Translations under genes and position numbers: made by a program
Shown here: piece after piece, positions 1-7,940 of the stretch
How the letters are laid out: each line of letters begins with the position of its first letter
How positions within the stretch are numbered: position 1 is the first letter of the stretch
NCBI RefSeq assembly: GCF_012524165.2
Contig: NZ_JABACJ020000006.1
Location: 124,001 to 188,000, forward strand
DNA from: Faecalicatena faecalis
Lineage (GTDB): Bacteria; Bacillota; Clostridia; Lachnospirales; Lachnospiraceae
Direction: 5' to 3'
Length of the DNA: 64,000 nucleotides
The notes under the pieces: generated by a model
The model's database searches: none
Told to the model about the DNA's origin: nothing
The model's input: only the letters and a program-made list of their open reading frames with translations

Positions 1-1
1 T

Positions 2-193
2 GGTCTGAAGTGCGATACGGTCACGCTCTGGTGCTTTACGGTTCCGGCCGGATTACTTGCGGCATTTGTGTTAAAATGGCCCGTGCTGCTTGTTTATTTC
101 ATCGTGAATCTGGATGAGATCGTAAAACTTCCGGCGGTTTATCAACATTACAAAAAATATATCTGGTTGAAAGACCTGACAATAAAAGAGTAG
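2..193 (+). CDS. MATE family efflux transporter, C-terminal fragment
   Basis: This reading frame is open from the window edge and ends at TAG 191-193, giving 63 residues. It shows one hydrophobic helix (LLAAFVLKWPVLLVYFIV) followed by NLDEIVKLPAVYQHYKKY and a basic tail, which is the typical C-terminal end of Clostridial MATE multidrug/cation antiporters. The rest of the gene lies upstream of the window. It ends 15 bases before the next gene and may be co-transcribed with it. The family call rests on the recognisable tail only; substrate is unknown. Confidence 0.7.
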   Translation, partial: GLKCDTVTLWCFTVPAGLLAAFVLKWPVLLVYFIVNLDEIVKLPAVYQHYKKYIWLKDLTIKE

Positions 194-208
194 AGGAGAA
201 CACAAATT

Positions 209-832
209 ATGACAATGAGAGAAAGAATCATACAGGGAAAGTTATTTACAGACGAGTGCGAAGGACTGCCCGAAGAGCGGCTGGCCGCAAAGAAGCGGAT
301 GAAGGCTTTCAACAGTCTGGAACCCGATGAGATGGAAAAGCGGATATCCCTGCAGAATGAAATTTTCGGGCGGGAGACAAAAGCCTGGATTGAGCCGCCT
401 TTTTATTTCTGCTACGGGACACATATCACAATAGGGGATGGGACCTACATCAATATGAACTGCAATTTCGTGGATGATGGCCTGATTCAGATCGGGGAGC
501 GCGTCATGTTCGGTCCTGCAGTTACAATTGCGACAGTAGGACATCCAGTCAACCCGAGTATGCGGGAATATATGTATACAGATCCGGTCAAGATTGAGGA
601 TAACTGCTGGATCGGGGCAAATGTTACCATCTGTCCCGGGGTTACGATTGGCAAAAACAGTGTCATTGGTGCAGGCAGTGTCGTCATTCATGATATCCCA
701 GAGAATTCCGTGGCGGCGGGAAATCCGTGTAAAGTGATCCGGGCAATCGGGGAGAAGGATTCCGTGTATTATTATAAAGACAGGAAGATTGAGCCGGAGG
801 ACCTTCTTGAGGAAAAGGCGCTGCGGAATTAG
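209..832 (+). CDS. maltose/galactoside O-acetyltransferase-like protein
   Basis: A 207-residue left-handed beta-helix acetyltransferase of the Maa/LacA type, expected to move an acetyl group from acetyl-CoA to a sugar hydroxyl in the cytoplasm. Residues 5-60 look like the Mac domain (RERIIQGKLFTDECEGL). Hexapeptide repeats run over about 70-185 (ITIGDGTYI, VTICPGVTIGKNSVIGAGSVV). The catalytic histidine is probably H112 in ATVGHPVNP. The ending GNPCKVIRAI is typical of the family. AGAGGAG lies just upstream of the ATG. Sugar specificity cannot be read from the sequence. Confidence 0.88.
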   Translation: MTMRERIIQGKLFTDECEGLPEERLAAKKRMKAFNSLEPDEMEKRISLQNEIFGRETKAWIEPPFYFCYGTHITIGDGTYINMNCNFVDDGLIQIGERVMFGPAVTIATVGHPVNPSMREYMYTDPVKIEDNCWIGANVTICPGVTIGKNSVIGAGSVVIHDIPENSVAAGNPCKVIRAIGEKDSVYYYKDRKIEPEDLLEEKALRN

Positions 833-846
833 GAAACTTTGTGAAA

Positions 847-870
847 GGGACCAGAAATGGGTCCTTTTTT
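847..870 (+). terminator. Rho-independent terminator after acetyltransferase gene
   Basis: GGACC (848-852) pairs with GGTCC (860-864) around a seven-base loop and is followed by six T residues at 865-870. It lies just after the stop at 832 and separates this gene from the hypB unit. Confidence 0.75.
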
Positions 871-956
871 GATTGCAGCTCTTCCTGTATTCATATGCAT
901 CTGGTGTTATGTATTACAAAGATCTAATTTCCCTGCTTTTTCTTTAAAAGTGGAAT

Positions 957-967
957 TGGTTATACCA
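957..967 (+). promoter_or_regulatory. Predicted FadR/GntR operator, site 1
   Basis: TGGTTATACCA is a perfect match to the FadR-subfamily consensus TNGTNNNACNA. It lies about 83 bases upstream of the -35 element of the hypB unit. A second match lies downstream of that promoter, and a FadR-type regulator gene ends 5 kb away at the other end of the unit. Binding is inferred. Confidence 0.5.
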
Positions 968-1049
968 GATTCCAAAATAAAATTCCAGGAAAAACTGCCC
1001 AAAAATCTCTTCCAAAATGATACAAAACTCCCAAAAATCAAGCTATAAA

Positions 1050-1079
1050 TTGACAAAAGTATATGCGCGATACTATAAT
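1050..1079 (+). promoter_or_regulatory. Sigma-A-type promoter of the hypB unit
   Basis: TTGACA at 1050-1055 and TATAAT at 1074-1079 are both consensus, with an 18-base spacer. Transcription would begin near 1086, giving a leader of about 50 bases that contains operator site 2. The upstream stretch from 871 to 1049 shows no other gene. Confidence 0.8.
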
Positions 1080-1109
1080 GAAGACAGAATGATAGAAAAA
1101 TAACGAAAT

Positions 1110-1120
1110 TGGTATAACCA
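1110..1120 (+). promoter_or_regulatory. Predicted FadR/GntR operator, site 2
   Basis: TGGTATAACCA matches TNGTNNNACNA and is about 24 bases downstream of the predicted transcription start, a position suited to repression. It is the second perfect match in this 165-base interval. Confidence 0.55.
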
Positions 1121-1136
1121 GAAAGGAGCCAAGAAA

Positions 1137-1805
1137 ATGGAAAAATTCAGGGTTCTTGAAATTAAGCAGAGTGTCTTTGCGGATAATGACAAAAGAGCGG
1201 AGGAATTAAGGAAGGAATTAAAGGAAAAGAAGGTCTTTCTTCTGAACCTGATGTCCTCTCCCGGATCAGGTAAGACAACGACACTTTCAAGGACGATCGA
1301 GCAGTTGAAGGATGAGATGAAGATTGGTGTCATGGAGGCGGATATCGACTCCGATGTAGATGCGAGGACAATCTCAGACCTTGGCGTGAAGGCGATTCAG
1401 TTACATACCGGGGGCATGTGCCACCTGGATGCGGATATGACGGCACAGGGACTGGAAGGGCTTGAGACCGGAGATGTAGACCTGGCGATTCTGGAAAATG
1501 TGGGGAATCTTGTCTGCCCGGCAGAGTTTGACACTGGTGCAGTGAAGAATGCCATGATCTTAAGTGTGCCGGAAGGGGATGACAAACCGCTGAAGTACCC
1601 GTTGATGTTTTCTATCTGCGATGTGGTGCTGATCAATAAGATCGATGTACTTCCATATTTTGATTTCGATATGGAGAAGTGCGAACAGAATATTAAGATG
1701 CGCAATCCGAACGCGAAGATCATCCCAATCTGTGCACGCACCGGGGAAGGCGTGGATAAATGGGCTGACTGGCTGAGAAGCGAAGTCAAGGCGTGGAAGG
1801 AATAA
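1137..1805 (+). CDS. hypB: HypB-type nickel-insertion GTPase
   Basis: A 222-residue SIMIBI GTPase that delivers nickel to a target metalloenzyme together with HypA. Seen are the P-loop SSPGSGKT (40-47), the metal-site motif GGMCHLDADM with C95 and H96, a further conserved cysteine C127 in NLVCPAEFDTG, and the guanine-specificity motif NKID (167-170). The N-terminal CxxCGC nickel site and His-rich stretch of some HypB proteins are absent. An AAAGGAG site lies 8 bases before the ATG. It is the first gene of a unit with a redox protein, HypA and a DUF5692 protein, but no HypC, D, E, F or hydrogenase is near. Confidence 0.9.
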   Translation: MEKFRVLEIKQSVFADNDKRAEELRKELKEKKVFLLNLMSSPGSGKTTTLSRTIEQLKDEMKIGVMEADIDSDVDARTISDLGVKAIQLHTGGMCHLDADMTAQGLEGLETGDVDLAILENVGNLVCPAEFDTGAVKNAMILSVPEGDDKPLKYPLMFSICDVVLINKIDVLPYFDFDMEKCEQNIKMRNPNAKIIPICARTGEGVDKWADWLRSEVKAWKE

Positions 1806-1884
1806 GCGTATAAGAGGAAAAGCACAAGAAGAATAAGGGCATAAAACAGAAACAAAAGCATAAGAGGAATGCAATAGAAAGGGA

Positions 1885-4599
1885 ATGGAAAGAGATATGG
1901 CAGAGCAGAGGGAACTGATTTTAAAACTGGGCCAGATGGTCACAGACAGAATCGGCCACAAAGTAACAGTAGACGATCCTGAATATTGGGGTCTCGCCTG
2001 TGTTGTGACGGATGAGATGGCCGAAGTAGCGTTAAAGATGAAGGTGCGCAAGCCGATGACTTTTGAACAGCTTCTGAAAGCTACGGGCAAGGAAGAGAAG
2101 GAACTGCAGAAGCTTCTGGATGAGATGAGCAATGTGGGTATCCTGGAGTATAACTGGGAGAACCCGAGAAGAGAGAAGCAGTACGTCCTTCCGATGTTTG
2201 TGCCTGGAAGTGCAGAGTTTACCAATATGAATGCGAAGCAGCTGGAAGAACATCCTGAGCTTGGAAAGTTTTTCGAGAACATGTCCAGGCTGCCGCTTGA
2301 GAAGGTCACACCGATGGTACCGCCGGGAGGTGCGGGCATCGGTATGCATGTCATACCGGTAGAGAAAGCAATCGAGATGGAGAATCAGTCCATCGACATC
2401 GAACACATTTCCCACTGGTTGAAAAAGTACGATGGAAAATATGCGGCAAGCCCGTGTTCCTGCCGTATGTCCAGGAAGACATTTGACGAGGGATGTGCGG
2501 ATGATCCGGCTGACTGGTGTATTGCAGTGGGCGATATGGCGGATTATGTTGTGGAGACGAATAAGGGCGGAAGATATATTACATACGATGAGGTCATGGA
2601 TATCTTAAAGCGCGCGGAGGATAACGGATTCGTTCATCAGATTACCAATATTGACGGAAAAGACAAGATCTTTGCAATCTGTAACTGTAACGTGAATGTC
2701 TGCTATGCGCTGCGGACTTCCCAGCTTTTTAACACCCCGAATATGTCACGTTCTGCTTACGTGGCGAAGGTGGAGACCGAAGACTGCGTGGCATGTGGAC
2801 GCTGCGTAGAGTATTGCCCGGCAGGTGCGGTAAAACTGGGGCAGAAGCTGTGTACAAAAGATGGACCTGTCACCTATCCAAAGCATGAGCTTCCGGACCG
2901 TACGAAATGGGGACCGGAGAAATGGGATGAGAATTACCGGGACAACAACCGGATCAACTGCTATGATACGGGAACCGCTCCTTGCAAGACAGCCTGTCCG
3001 GCGCATATCGCGGTGCAGGGATATCTGAAAAAGGCAGCACAGGGCAAATACAGAGAAGCTCTGGCGTTGATTAAGAAAGAGAATCCTTTCCCGGCAGTCT
3101 GTGGTCATATCTGCAACCGCCGCTGTGAGGATGCTTGTACCAGAGGAACGGTGGATCAGGCCGTGGCCATCGATGAGGTGAAGAAGTTCATCGCACGTCA
3201 GGATCTGGACGCTGAGAACCGCTACATTCCGCCGATTATCCCGCCGACAACGGGAAGACTGTTCGACGAGAAGATTGCTATCATCGGCGGCGGTCCCGCG
3301 GGCTTAAGCTGTGCATTTTATCTGGCAGAAAAAGGATATCATCCGGTGGTATTTGAGAAAAATGAGAAGCCGGGCGGTATGCTCGTTTACGGAATTCCGT
3401 CCTTCAAACTGGAAAAAGAAGTGGTGGATGCGGAGATCGAGATTATCCGTCAGATGGGCGTGGAGATCCGTTGCGGCGTTGAGGTTGGAAAAGATATTAC
3501 ATTAGATCAGCTGCGTGCAGAGGGATATCAGGCATTTTACATTGCAATCGGCTGCCAGGGTGGAAGGAAAGCCGGAATCCCGGGCGAGGATGCAGAAGGT
3601 GTGATGACAGCAGTCGACTTCCTGCACAAAACTGCAGAGGATGAGCACTATCCAGTGGAAGGCCGGACAGTGGTAGTCGGCGGCGGAAATGTTGCCATCG
3701 ACGTGGCAAGGACAGCGGGAAGATGCGGTGCATCCGAGGTTTCCATGTATTGTCTGGAGAGCAGGGATATCATGCCTGCATCTGATGAAGAAGTAGCCGA
3801 AGCAGAGGAAGATGCAGTAACCATCAACTGTGGCTGGGGTCCGAAAGAGATTCTGACAGAGAACGGGAAAGTAACAGGCATCGTATTCAAGAAGTGTCTG
3901 TCCGTATTCAATGAGGAAAAGAAGTTTGCCCCGGTTTATGATGAGAATGAGACTATCACAGTTCCGTGTGAGAGAGTGTTCTTAAGTATCGGTCAGAGTA
4001 TCCAGTGGGGCGGTCTGCTGAACGGCACGAAGGTGGAACTTGGCAGGGGCAATGGAGCAGTGGCTGACCAGCTCACTTACCAGACCGCAGAGCCGGATAT
4101 TTTCGTGGGCGGCGATGTTTATACAGGACCGAAGTTTGCAATCGATGCGATTGCGGCAGGAAAAGAGGCGGCAGTCTCCATCCATCGTTTTGTACAGCCG
4201 CACAGCAGCCTGACGATCGGAAGAAACCGCCGTCAGTTCATCGAGCTGGATAAGGAGAATATCAAGTTAGAGGAATATGATAATTCTTCCCGCCAGATTC
4301 CGGGAGTGGATGAGAGCATTGACAGGCATAAGTCATTCCGGGACCCGAAGAAGGTATTCACAGAGGAACAGGTCAAGATCGAGACGGCACGCTGTCTGGG
4401 CTGTGGAGCTTCCATCGTAGATGAAAATAAATGTATCGGCTGCGGTGTCTGCACGACAAAGTGTGAGTTCGATGCAATCCACCTTCACAGGGATCTGCCT
4501 GAGTGCAGTACGATGCGCCGCTCCGAGGATAAGATGAAAGCGATACTGCCATATGCTGCAAAACGTGGCTTAAAGATCAAGTTCGGCAGAAAGGAATAA
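1885..4599 (+). CDS. Multidomain Fe-S/FAD NAD(P)H oxidoreductase (GltD-like core)
   Basis: A 904-residue cytoplasmic electron-transfer protein. In order: a winged-helix-like segment (about 1-100); a cysteine-rich region with CSC (191-193), C204, C212 and CNCNVNVC (266-273); a ferredoxin [4Fe-4S] motif C301/C304/C307/C311; the GltD-type cysteine motif (C367, C371, C406, C410, C414, C418); an FAD motif IGGGPAGLS (467-475); an NAD(P)H motif VGGGNVAID (598-606); and a C-terminal C850/C853/C856/C860 cluster preceded by C837 and C840. The downstream part resembles glutamate synthase small subunit and related oxidoreductases. M5 (1897) may be the true start because the purine-rich SD-like stretch abuts the 1885 ATG. 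Substrate unknown. Confidence 0.8.
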   Translation: MERDMAEQRELILKLGQMVTDRIGHKVTVDDPEYWGLACVVTDEMAEVALKMKVRKPMTFEQLLKATGKEEKELQKLLDEMSNVGILEYNWENPRREKQYVLPMFVPGSAEFTNMNAKQLEEHPELGKFFENMSRLPLEKVTPMVPPGGAGIGMHVIPVEKAIEMENQSIDIEHISHWLKKYDGKYAASPCSCRMSRKTFDEGCADDPADWCIAVGDMADYVVETNKGGRYITYDEVMDILKRAEDNGFVHQITNIDGKDKIFAICNCNVNVCYALRTSQLFNTPNMSRSAYVAKVETEDCVACGRCVEYCPAGAVKLGQKLCTKDGPVTYPKHELPDRTKWGPEKWDENYRDNNRINCYDTGTAPCKTACPAHIAVQGYLKKAAQGKYREALALIKKENPFPAVCGHICNRRCEDACTRGTVDQAVAIDEVKKFIARQDLDAENRYIPPIIPPTTGRLFDEKIAIIGGGPAGLSCAFYLAEKGYHPVVFEKNEKPGGMLVYGIPSFKLEKEVVDAEIEIIRQMGVEIRCGVEVGKDITLDQLRAEGYQAFYIAIGCQGGRKAGIPGEDAEGVMTAVDFLHKTAEDEHYPVEGRTVVVGGGNVAIDVARTAGRCGASEVSMYCLESRDIMPASDEEVAEAEEDAVTINCGWGPKEILTENGKVTGIVFKKCLSVFNEEKKFAPVYDENETITVPCERVFLSIGQSIQWGGLLNGTKVELGRGNGAVADQLTYQTAEPDIFVGGDVYTGPKFAIDAIAAGKEAAVSIHRFVQPHSSLTIGRNRRQFIELDKENIKLEEYDNSSRQIPGVDESIDRHKSFRDPKKVFTEEQVKIETARCLGCGASIVDENKCIGCGVCTTKCEFDAIHLHRDLPECSTMRRSEDKMKAILPYAAKRGLKIKFGRKE

Positions 4600-4605
4600 A
4601 GAATC

Positions 4606-4950
4606 ATGCATGAACTGGGAATTGTGTTTCATATCATCGACAGTCTGGAGAAAATAGGCAGGGAAAATAAGCTGACGCAGGTGGCGAGTGTCACACTGGA
4701 GGTCGGAGAAGTCTCAGGGGTTCTGGATGATTATCTGAAAGACTGCTGGAAATGGGCATCCGACAAGTCCGAACTTCTCAAAGGCGCCGAGCTTCGTACG
4801 CTGCCGATCAAGGCGGTGACATTCTGCGAAGACTGCAATAAGACTTACAGTACACTGGAGCATGGGAAGACCTGTCCGTTCTGCTCTGGCGGCAATACAT
4901 ATTTAGTGACAGGGAATGAGTTTAATATGAAAGAAATAGAAGCATGTTAA
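4606..4950 (+). CDS. hypA: HypA nickel metallochaperone
   Basis: A 114-residue protein of usual HypA length. It starts MHE, with His2 and Glu3 of the nickel site, and has a zinc-finger with C74/C77 and C90/C93. HypA accepts nickel and hands it to an apo-enzyme with HypB. It starts 6 bases after the oxidoreductase stop, so it is in the same operon. Its separation from hypB by the large oxidoreductase gene is unusual and ties nickel delivery to that protein or to the following membrane protein. Confidence 0.92.
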   Translation: MHELGIVFHIIDSLEKIGRENKLTQVASVTLEVGEVSGVLDDYLKDCWKWASDKSELLKGAELRTLPIKAVTFCEDCNKTYSTLEHGKTCPFCSGGNTYLVTGNEFNMKEIEAC

Positions 4951-4963
4951 GGAGGGTGAACAT

Positions 4964-6004
4964 ATGCTATTTCAAATTTATGGGGAAAATGCCGGCTGGC
5001 AGTTATTAGGATGGGTCCTGGTATTTGCAGGTCTGATACTTGCAAATGAATTGGCAAGACGTACAAAGAAAGGCGGAATCTTCTGCTTTCTGATTCTACC
5101 GGCGGCGCTGACCGTTTACTTTATCGCAATCTATGTGGGCGCTGCAATGGGCGCGGATTGGGCACTGAATAACCCGACTTACGTCCACATGAGCAGCTGG
5201 TTCCACTACGCAAAGCTGTATGCGGCAACAGCCGGATGTATCGGATTTATGATGTTAAAGTATAAGTGGAAAATCGGAAAGACAGAGTGGTTCAAGGTGT
5301 TCCCGTTTGTAATCGTGGCAATCAACATCCTGATCGCAGTAGCCAGTGATTTCGAGTCCGGTATCAGAGGGCTCATGGCACTTGCATCTCAGGGAGACCG
5401 CTGGTGGCTGTCCTCTGAAAATGTATGGCTGTACGGCGGATGGTGGAACTGGGTCAACGGTATTGCAGGAATTCTGAACATCTTATGTATGACCGGATGG
5501 TGGGGAATCTATTCCTCCAAGGACAAAAAAGATATGCTGTGGCCGGATATGACATGGTGCTTTATCATTGCATACGACCTCTGGAACTTTGAATATACTT
5601 ACAACAATCTCCCGACCCATGCATGGTACTGCGGACTGGCACTTTTACTTGCTCCGACATTTGCCAATGCACTGTGGAACAAGGGCGGCTGGATTCAGAA
5701 CAGAGCCAATACACTGGCACTGTGGTGCATGTTCGCACAGGTATTCCCGATGTTCCAGGATACAAGCCGGTTCGCGACGATTCCGGTACTGTATGCGGAT
5801 GGATTTATGGATGCGGCTACCAGGCCGACGGCAGCCAATCCGACCATGCAGGGTGTAATAGCAATCATTGCCCTTGCGGCAAATGTAATCTGCCTGGCGT
5901 TCATCATCAAGCGCTCTAAAGAGCAGAAGAAGAATCCTTATAAGAACGAGATCTTTACAGATCAGAAGGACTTCCAGATTGCAATGGCAAGAGCTGAGAA
6001 ATAA
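4964..6004 (+). CDS. DUF5692-like polytopic membrane protein
   Basis: A 346-residue integral membrane protein with about eight to nine hydrophobic segments, unusually rich in tryptophan (RWWLSSENVWLYGGWWNWVNG) and with several conserved-looking polar residues within or beside membrane segments (HMSSWFHYAKLY, DLWNFEYTYNNLPTHAWYCG). I recognise it as DUF5692-like; no biochemical function is known to me. AAGGAGGGTG precedes the ATG by a normal distance. It is the last gene of the hypB-oxidoreductase-hypA unit, so a membrane transport or redox step linked to the nickel enzyme is possible but not shown. Confidence 0.65.
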   Translation: MLFQIYGENAGWQLLGWVLVFAGLILANELARRTKKGGIFCFLILPAALTVYFIAIYVGAAMGADWALNNPTYVHMSSWFHYAKLYAATAGCIGFMMLKYKWKIGKTEWFKVFPFVIVAINILIAVASDFESGIRGLMALASQGDRWWLSSENVWLYGGWWNWVNGIAGILNILCMTGWWGIYSSKDKKDMLWPDMTWCFIIAYDLWNFEYTYNNLPTHAWYCGLALLLAPTFANALWNKGGWIQNRANTLALWCMFAQVFPMFQDTSRFATIPVLYADGFMDAATRPTAANPTMQGVIAIIALAANVICLAFIIKRSKEQKKNPYKNEIFTDQKDFQIAMARAEK

Positions 6005-6021
6005 TAGAAAAAAATAATGAG

Positions 6022-6052
6022 GGTGTGCTTCCAATGGGAGCACACCTTTTTT
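6022..6052 (+). terminator. Terminator of the hypB-DUF5692 unit
   Basis: GGTGTGCT (6022-6029) pairs with AGCACACC (6039-6046), followed by six T residues. It lies between convergent genes and closes the operon. Confidence 0.9.
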
Positions 6053-6066
6053 GGAGCCAATAGGAA

Positions 6067-6774
6067 CTAATCGTAATATATCTGTCGGCTTCCGCTGATG
6101 CATTCTCCCATAGAATAGTTGATCCATTCGATGGCACCCTTGGTATCCCGGTCGCGGATGTAGGTCCACATCTTGTAATTACTATGATAGAGAGATTCGA
6201 TTCCGTAGAGATCACAGTAGCGCTCCCACATGGTGAAAATGGGGGCACGGAAGGACTGAAAGATCAGCGGCAGCAGTGTATTGTGTGAGGCCAGGGCGAA
6301 TTCGTGCTGGAACTCGAAGGCAGCCTCGATTGCCTCTTGTGTGTCCTTGGCATCCCGGATCTGCTCAATTATTTTTAACAGAACCTGGACCTCCTCGTCA
6401 CTGATCCGGTCAATGCAGAGCTGTGCGGCCAATGTATCTAACGCAATACGGACCTCGAAGATGGAGCGGATCTCTTCGTTGCGGATGCGTCCGCCGTTGT
6501 ACTTCATGATCGACATCAGCGTGTCCAACGTTCCCTTGCGGCGGTAGTCCGCTACATAGGTGCCGCTTCGTGGCTTTACGATCAGGAACCCCTTCTTCTC
6601 CAGCTCAGAGATTCCGCCGTTCACAACCGCACGGCTGACCTGCATCATCTCCGCAAGCTGACGTTCCGGCGGCAGCTTTTCCCCGATTTTCAGCTTGCCT
6701 GATAGTATCATATGTTCTAACTGATCTACAAAAAGTTCCCGAAGAGAGGGGGAACTGATTTTTTGAAATTCCAT
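6067..6774 (-). CDS. FadR-subfamily GntR transcriptional regulator (FCD domain)
   Basis: A 235-residue regulator. The N-terminal winged helix-turn-helix (about 10-75: GEKLPPERQLAEMMQVSR, KKGFLIVKPRSGTYV) is classic GntR. The helical C-terminal part (about 95-225) looks like an FCD ligand domain, whose ligands are usually small organic acids and which often binds a metal through histidines; QHEF and ASHN may supply these. AAGGAGG lies upstream of the ATG. It faces the hypB unit and is separated from it only by a terminator. Two consensus operators flank the hypB promoter and a weaker site lies at its own promoter, so it is the likely local regulator. Confidence 0.85.
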   Translation of the reverse strand: MEFQKISSPSLRELFVDQLEHMILSGKLKIGEKLPPERQLAEMMQVSRAVVNGGISELEKKGFLIVKPRSGTYVADYRRKGTLDTLMSIMKYNGGRIRNEEIRSIFEVRIALDTLAAQLCIDRISDEEVQVLLKIIEQIRDAKDTQEAIEAAFEFQHEFALASHNTLLPLIFQSFRAPIFTMWERYCDLYGIESLYHSNYKMWTYIRDRDTKGAIEWINYSMGECISGSRQIYYD

Positions 6775-6800
6775 GGAATACCTCCTTTTTGATTTGTGGT

Positions 6801-6815
6801 CTGGCCATATACCAG
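6801..6815 (-). promoter_or_regulatory. Imperfect palindrome at GntR gene promoter (possible autoregulatory site)
   Basis: CTGGTATATGGCCAG on the minus strand shares the TGGTATA half-site with the operator at 1110-1120 but has wider half-site spacing. It lies just downstream of the predicted start of the regulator transcript. Confidence 0.35.
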
Positions 6816-6826
6816 TTTATAAATTT

Positions 6827-6855
6827 ATTATAGGGGAAAAGAAAGGTTTTTTCAA
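6827..6855 (-). promoter_or_regulatory. Promoter of the GntR regulator gene
   Basis: On the minus strand TTGAAA (6855-6850) and TATAAT (6832-6827) are separated by 17 bases. Transcription would begin near 6820, directly before the palindrome at 6801-6815. Confidence 0.6.
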
Positions 6856-6944
6856 ATAATGTTTCGCCTTGCTTTATCCAGAGTTTCTACATATAATGAT
6901 GTAAAGGTAAAAAGAAACATACTGAGATAAGGAATGGAGATTGG

Positions 6945-7841
6945 ATGGAAAAAAAGGAAAAGAAAGATAAGAACGAGAAAAGAGAGAAGAGACGTTTCCG
7001 TAATATGTGGAGAGCACTTGGGATGGAGCTGCGGGAGCACAAAAGTTCATTTATGGTATATTTTATCCTGCGCCTGCTGGTCATTGTTGTGATGATTCTG
7101 CAGATTTTTAATAAAAACTATGAAAATGTATTCCTCTGTATCCTGACACTGCTTTTGTTGGTAATTCCAAGCTTTGTACAGGTGACTATGAAGATTGAAC
7201 TGCCTACGACACTGGAGATTATTATTCTTGTGTTTATTTTTGCGGCGGAGATTTTGGGAGAGATCAGGGAGTTTTATATTGTTTTTCCGTTTTGGGATAC
7301 AGTGCTGCATACATTGAATGGCTTTCTTGCAGCGGCAATCGGATTTTCGATGGTGGATCTGCTGAACCGCAGTGAGCGAATGGTCTTTAAGCTGTCGCCG
7401 TTATTTACTGCGATCGTTGCATTCTGTTTCTCCATGACCATCGGCGTGATCTGGGAATTCTTTGAATTCGGAATGGATCAGATTTTGGGATTTGATATGC
7501 AGAAGGATACGATCATCCATACGATTCGCTCCGTTATGCTGGACCCTGCCGGAGGGAATAATGTGGCAAGCATCAACCACATTACCAGTGTGGTCGTTCA
7601 GGGAAAGGACCTTGGTCTGGGTGGATATCTGGATATAGGGCTGATTGATACTATGAAGGACCTTATGGTCAATTTTATAGGCGCTGTAGTGTTCTCTGTG
7701 ATTGGGTTCTTCTATGTAAAGAATAGGGGAAAAGGGAATGTCGTTAGAAGATTTGTTCCACGTAAGAAAAAAGAAGAGCGGGATTTTCTGAAAATTGTGG
7801 AGGCACAGGAAGAAAAAGAGAATCTTGAGAAAAAAGAGTAA
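6945..7841 (+). CDS. Polytopic membrane protein of unknown function (YjdF/DUF2238-like)
   Basis: A 298-residue protein with a very basic, lysine-rich N-terminus (about 1-35) and C-terminus (about 250-298) and about six hydrophobic segments between. FWDTVLHTLNGFLAAAIGFSMVDLL and GVIWEFFEFGMDQ, with buried Asp/His/Glu residues, recall the YjdF/DUF2238 family, but I am not certain of the match. GGAG lies 5 bases before the ATG. It stands alone with its own terminator, so context says little. Confidence 0.6.
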   Translation: MEKKEKKDKNEKREKRRFRNMWRALGMELREHKSSFMVYFILRLLVIVVMILQIFNKNYENVFLCILTLLLLVIPSFVQVTMKIELPTTLEIIILVFIFAAEILGEIREFYIVFPFWDTVLHTLNGFLAAAIGFSMVDLLNRSERMVFKLSPLFTAIVAFCFSMTIGVIWEFFEFGMDQILGFDMQKDTIIHTIRSVMLDPAGGNNVASINHITSVVVQGKDLGLGGYLDIGLIDTMKDLMVNFIGAVVFSVIGFFYVKNRGKGNVVRRFVPRKKKEERDFLKIVEAQEEKENLEKKE

Positions 7842-7848
7842 TGATAAG

Positions 7849-7892
7849 ACCCGTTTTTTATCCATTGAGACTGATGGATGAAAAACGGGTTT
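7849..7892 (+). terminator. Terminator after the DUF2238-like gene
   Basis: ACCCGTTTTT...ATCCAT pairs with ATGGAT...AAAAACGGGT around the loop at about 7866-7873; the distal side continues with TTTGT. The long stem also has U-rich and A-rich sides, so it could act in both directions for the convergent gene ending at 7941. Confidence 0.75.
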
Positions 7893-7940
7893 GTCAATTT
7901 TGGGAAAGAATATTTTTAAGGATAATATTGTGGAATTTTT

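Noticed and set aside
857..1048. 63-residue ORF in the hypB promoter region
   Set aside because: It overlaps the terminator, the operator and the promoter and has no ribosome site.
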